Shown here in pieces: positions 61,250-64,000 of a DNA stretch of 64,000 nt; position 1 is the stretch's first letter, and every line of letters starts with the position of its first letter. This DNA is from Pseudoscleropodium purum. Its lineage: Eukaryota; Streptophyta; Bryopsida; Hypnales; Brachytheciaceae. The position numbers were made by a program, and so were the translations under genes. The notes under the pieces were generated by a model. That model did not search any database. It was not told the origin of the DNA and saw only the letters and a program-made list of their open reading frames with translations. Where the stretch lies: positions 372,001 to 436,000 of the forward strand of contig OZ017795.1 of the NCBI GenBank assembly GCA_963969395.1. The letters run 5' to 3'.

Positions 61250-61960
61250 ATTTCTAAAGTTTCATGATTGTGTTTTACCAAAAATTAATTTGAAACTACC
61301 ATTCTATTGCAAAAAGCATAAAATTTAAATGTTTGTTTCATATGCATGGTTATCCTAAAATCTAAACTAGTTCAAGAATGTGTGTAAAAAATTTTAAAAT
61401 CTTTGACTATGTAGATTGCAAGATTCTAAAGAGTAAAAAATACTTTATCTAAGCTTTTCACGTTGGATTTTAAGACTTTTATCATTCTTTACTTAATATT
61501 TTGCACCAAAGATTTTGATATTATAAATTTTTATTTTGAAAAATTATTGAGTTGAGAGTCAACTGTATATATCTTCTTTCATTCTTTAAAGTTTTGTTAA
61601 GTGGAAGTAGGTACATGATGGAAGAATTAATTAAATTGTTAATAGTTCCAAGTTGAAGTTGAAACATGCCAATCCCAATTGGGAGATTGTTTCAACAAAC
61701 AAAGTAAATCATATGGACCTTTTTCTTTTTCTTTTGGAAAATTGTGAAAATTGGTAATTGAAGACAATGTGTTATTTTTTTGAGTAAGTTGCTTTCATTG
61801 TTGAAAAAAGATGCTCCATAACTTTCATATCACCTGTTTAAACAAAATGAATGAAAGCTTTCTATTTATCCAAAAATATATTTTAAGAGAAAACAATTAA
61901 AAATAATAATCTCAAGATTTTGTATTTTAGAGGTTCTGCTCAAGCTTGAGCATTTTGAGC
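61250..61960 (-). mobile_element. TTAA-family repeat, old reverse copy 6
   Basis: Weak but ordered similarity on the minus strand: TGTGTTTTACCAAAAATT, TGTAGATTGCAAGATTC and TCCATAACTTTCATATCAC with AATGAAAGCTTTCTATTTAT. Both ends are unclear. Confidence 0.4.
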
Positions 61961-62042
61961 TTAAGAAGGCATAACTTTTATTCTTAGGAATTCATTAAAT
62001 AAAAATTTTATTTGTAGAATTTTATTTTTATATTTAATTTAA

Positions 62043-62970
62043 CCCCTAAACGCCCAAACTATGTTTTTTGGCAACATAGAAATTTTGGGCAGCTCACTAC
62101 AAATAAATTTTTTATTTATTTTTTGCTAAAATTTTAACACAATATGTATCCTAGAAGTAGCTTTAAGTCTCAAGAATTTCATAACTTTTGAAAATATGGT
62201 TAAAAAATTATTGTATGATATGTACTTGTTATTACTCAATGGGCAACCTGGACAACAAAAAAAACTTCTTTAAAAATCATTTTTTAAGAAATTAAAATTT
62301 AAAATTGGTTCTCTAGATTTATATATACTTGGAAAGATTTGAATCATTCCATTTTGATCAATGAGTCAAAAGTTATGATGAGTTTTAGTTTGTAGGAGTT
62401 TCCAGGTAGTTACAGAATTTCTACTATAAGACAAACTTTGAAGTCCTTTATTTAACTCAATTTTCAATATTTTTGGAAAAAATAAAAAAAATAAATGTAG
62501 ATTGTTTATTTCAACATTACAACCATTATAATTGGCATTTTTCAATTCTATAAATAAATTGTTAACAATTTAGTATTTTGAATCATTTGCTACTCCTTTC
62601 TACTTACTATTTTTTCCTATATGTAATAGGATTCCAAATTATCTGAAAATTTTGAAGCATGAAGCCAACTTGATTTGGAAAATGAATTCCAAGAGTAACC
62701 ACTATTTTGGACACTTTTTCATACAAATATGACCTTCTCATATTTTTGCAGGGCCAAAGAAAAGAAATTTGTCACTTCAAATGCTAATATCTTGCAATCT
62801 ATGTGGTGGAAATTTCTGAAATTTTTCCACAAGTCCTCAAACAAGCTTTCTACAAGATCTTATGGTTACACATGTCTAGAAATGTTTTTTTTTCTAAAAT
62901 TTGGTACATATACTAGAAATGGTAGTTTGGAAGCAATTTTGGTGAAAACATAGTCAAAATCATTTAGGGG
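62043..62970 (+). mobile_element. TTAA-flanked AT-rich repeat family, copy 7 (complete, 928 bp)
   Basis: CCCCTAAACGCCC follows TTAA (62039-62042), and the right end CATTTAGGGG is followed by TAAA (62971-62974), one base off TTAA. Inverted similarity extends inward to ACTATGTTTT at each end. This copy is the best template for aligning the family. No coding capacity. Confidence 0.8.
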
Positions 62971-63349
62971 TAAAAAATAATACCAAAATCTAAGATCATG
63001 TAGGCATGCTTGAATGTCTATTTATTCTCCAATTTCAATCATAACAATCCTCTAAAGATTAATTCAATTATATTTGGAAGAAGTCTACCATTAATCCCTA
63101 AAGTCCCATTATCCCCTCCAAGGACACATCGGATTTTGGGCAGGTTTTTGTGACCTCAATTTTTTACAAAACTTTTTAAAAGTTTCTCATAATATAGAAA
63201 AATTGATAAGCTATGTGGGAATATATTTTTTATTTCAATTGGTGAACAAGAGCAAAAATTATACCACAAAAAGCCTCAAACTGAACTCAACGAGTAAAAC
63301 AAAACAAAATGCAAAAAGTCAAAATAAATGATAATTTTTTTCCTAAAAT

Positions 63350-64000
63350 ATTATTTTCGTCTACATGTGAAGCTTTGATTCGTTCTATTTGGACGAATAA
63401 TGAGAAAGTTAAGGACAATCTTGTTTTTTCAAGCAATCTAAGCATCTTCTTGAAAAAATAACTTATAGGATTCATTTTTGAATGCAATTTCACAATTTTT
63501 TCAAAAAAATTGCTTCACAAGATTGCATTTGTTTGCTAAATCAATTTCACCATTGGAATTATTGTCTTCTAATTCCTTCTTGGAGCTATTAACAATATAG
63601 TTTTTTTTTTCAATCTTGGACCTACTTCTACTTGACAATTTTTTAAAGAATGAAATTCAAGTGTGTGTTTTTAGAATTTTTTTCCCTAAACTTTCAACTC
63701 AATTCTTCAGCACAAATTTTTTTTAATTCAAAGTCTATAGTACAAAAAAATTCCACAAATGGCAGTCAAAGCCATCTGAAATTGCAAGCCAGTGTTCAAA
63801 AAAACTTTCATTTTTAACTTTGAATGCTAATATTTTCTAATTTGTATGGTCAAACTTCATGAAAATTTTACCACATGAGCTAAGACAAGTGAAGTACAAG
63901 TAACTATGGTTAGATTTTCAAAAAATGATCTTTTGTTTTTTTGGGTGAACACAATAAAAATGGCAGTTTTAAGTGTTTTTTGATAGAAAGATGGCCTTGG
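63350..64000 (+). mobile_element. TTAA-family repeat, diverged copy 8 running off the window
   Basis: Ordered similarity to the family: AGCTTTGATTCGTTCTATTT with ATGAGAAAGTTAAGGA, then TTTGAATGCTAATATTTTCT, ACATGAGCTAAGACAAG and TGGTTAGATTTTCAAAAAA. The right end lies beyond 64000. Confidence 0.5.

Overview
This is nuclear DNA of a land plant. The reading frames are split by GT-AG introns. Two genes match conserved, nucleus-encoded plant genes known from Arabidopsis embryo-defective mutants (EMB2004 and EMB1417). The transposon load is also plant-like: a Ty3 chromovirus plus CACTA-, hAT- and Harbinger-type MITEs. Gene density is low, the long spacers are very AT-rich, and some decayed protein families look to me like ones from non-seed plants (bryophyte, lycophyte or fern). 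That placement is an impression, not a result.

Layout. 1-3115 (minus): nine exons of an EMB2004-like leucine-rich-repeat protein with a plastid-type N-terminus, running off the left edge. 3.1-12.7 kb: AT-rich spacer with a decayed coding relic (6.0-7.4 kb) and dispersed elements. 12.75-15.7 kb (plus): an EMB1417-like PPR gene, apparently intact. 16.0-17.4 kb: remnant of a receptor-like kinase. 17.5-29.5 kb (minus): a pseudogene for a coiled-coil plus kinase-like protein, broken open by nested transposons. A Ty3/gypsy chromovirus (18902-28512) sits in it. Inside the chromovirus are a GC-rich hAT-type MITE (22214-22537) and a 3.27-kb CCGGA-rich element with its own 555-codon frame (23682-26946). 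Two CACTA-type MITEs also interrupt the pseudogene. 31.4-34.0 kb (plus): a ruined uridine kinase-like/UPRT gene.

34-64 kb holds no gene that I can support. It contains AT-rich spacer, a degenerate 50/100-bp tandem array next to a TATA-like promoter (44.97-46.45 kb), a 291-bp inverted-terminus element (46.7 kb), a Tourist-like MITE (57.7 kb) and several copies of a roughly 925-bp AT-rich repeat. The best copies of that repeat end in CCCCTAAA...TTTAGGGG and lie in TTAA target sites.

Only the EMB2004-like and EMB1417-like genes look functional. They do not form a functional unit with their neighbours. I found no defence system, gene cluster or RNA gene. The most interesting items are the TTAA-flanked repeat family, the CCGGA-rich element with its open frame, and the nested insertions whose target duplications can be read directly. 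Exon borders were placed by eye from splice signals and frame continuity. Family names come from recognising protein motifs without any database search.
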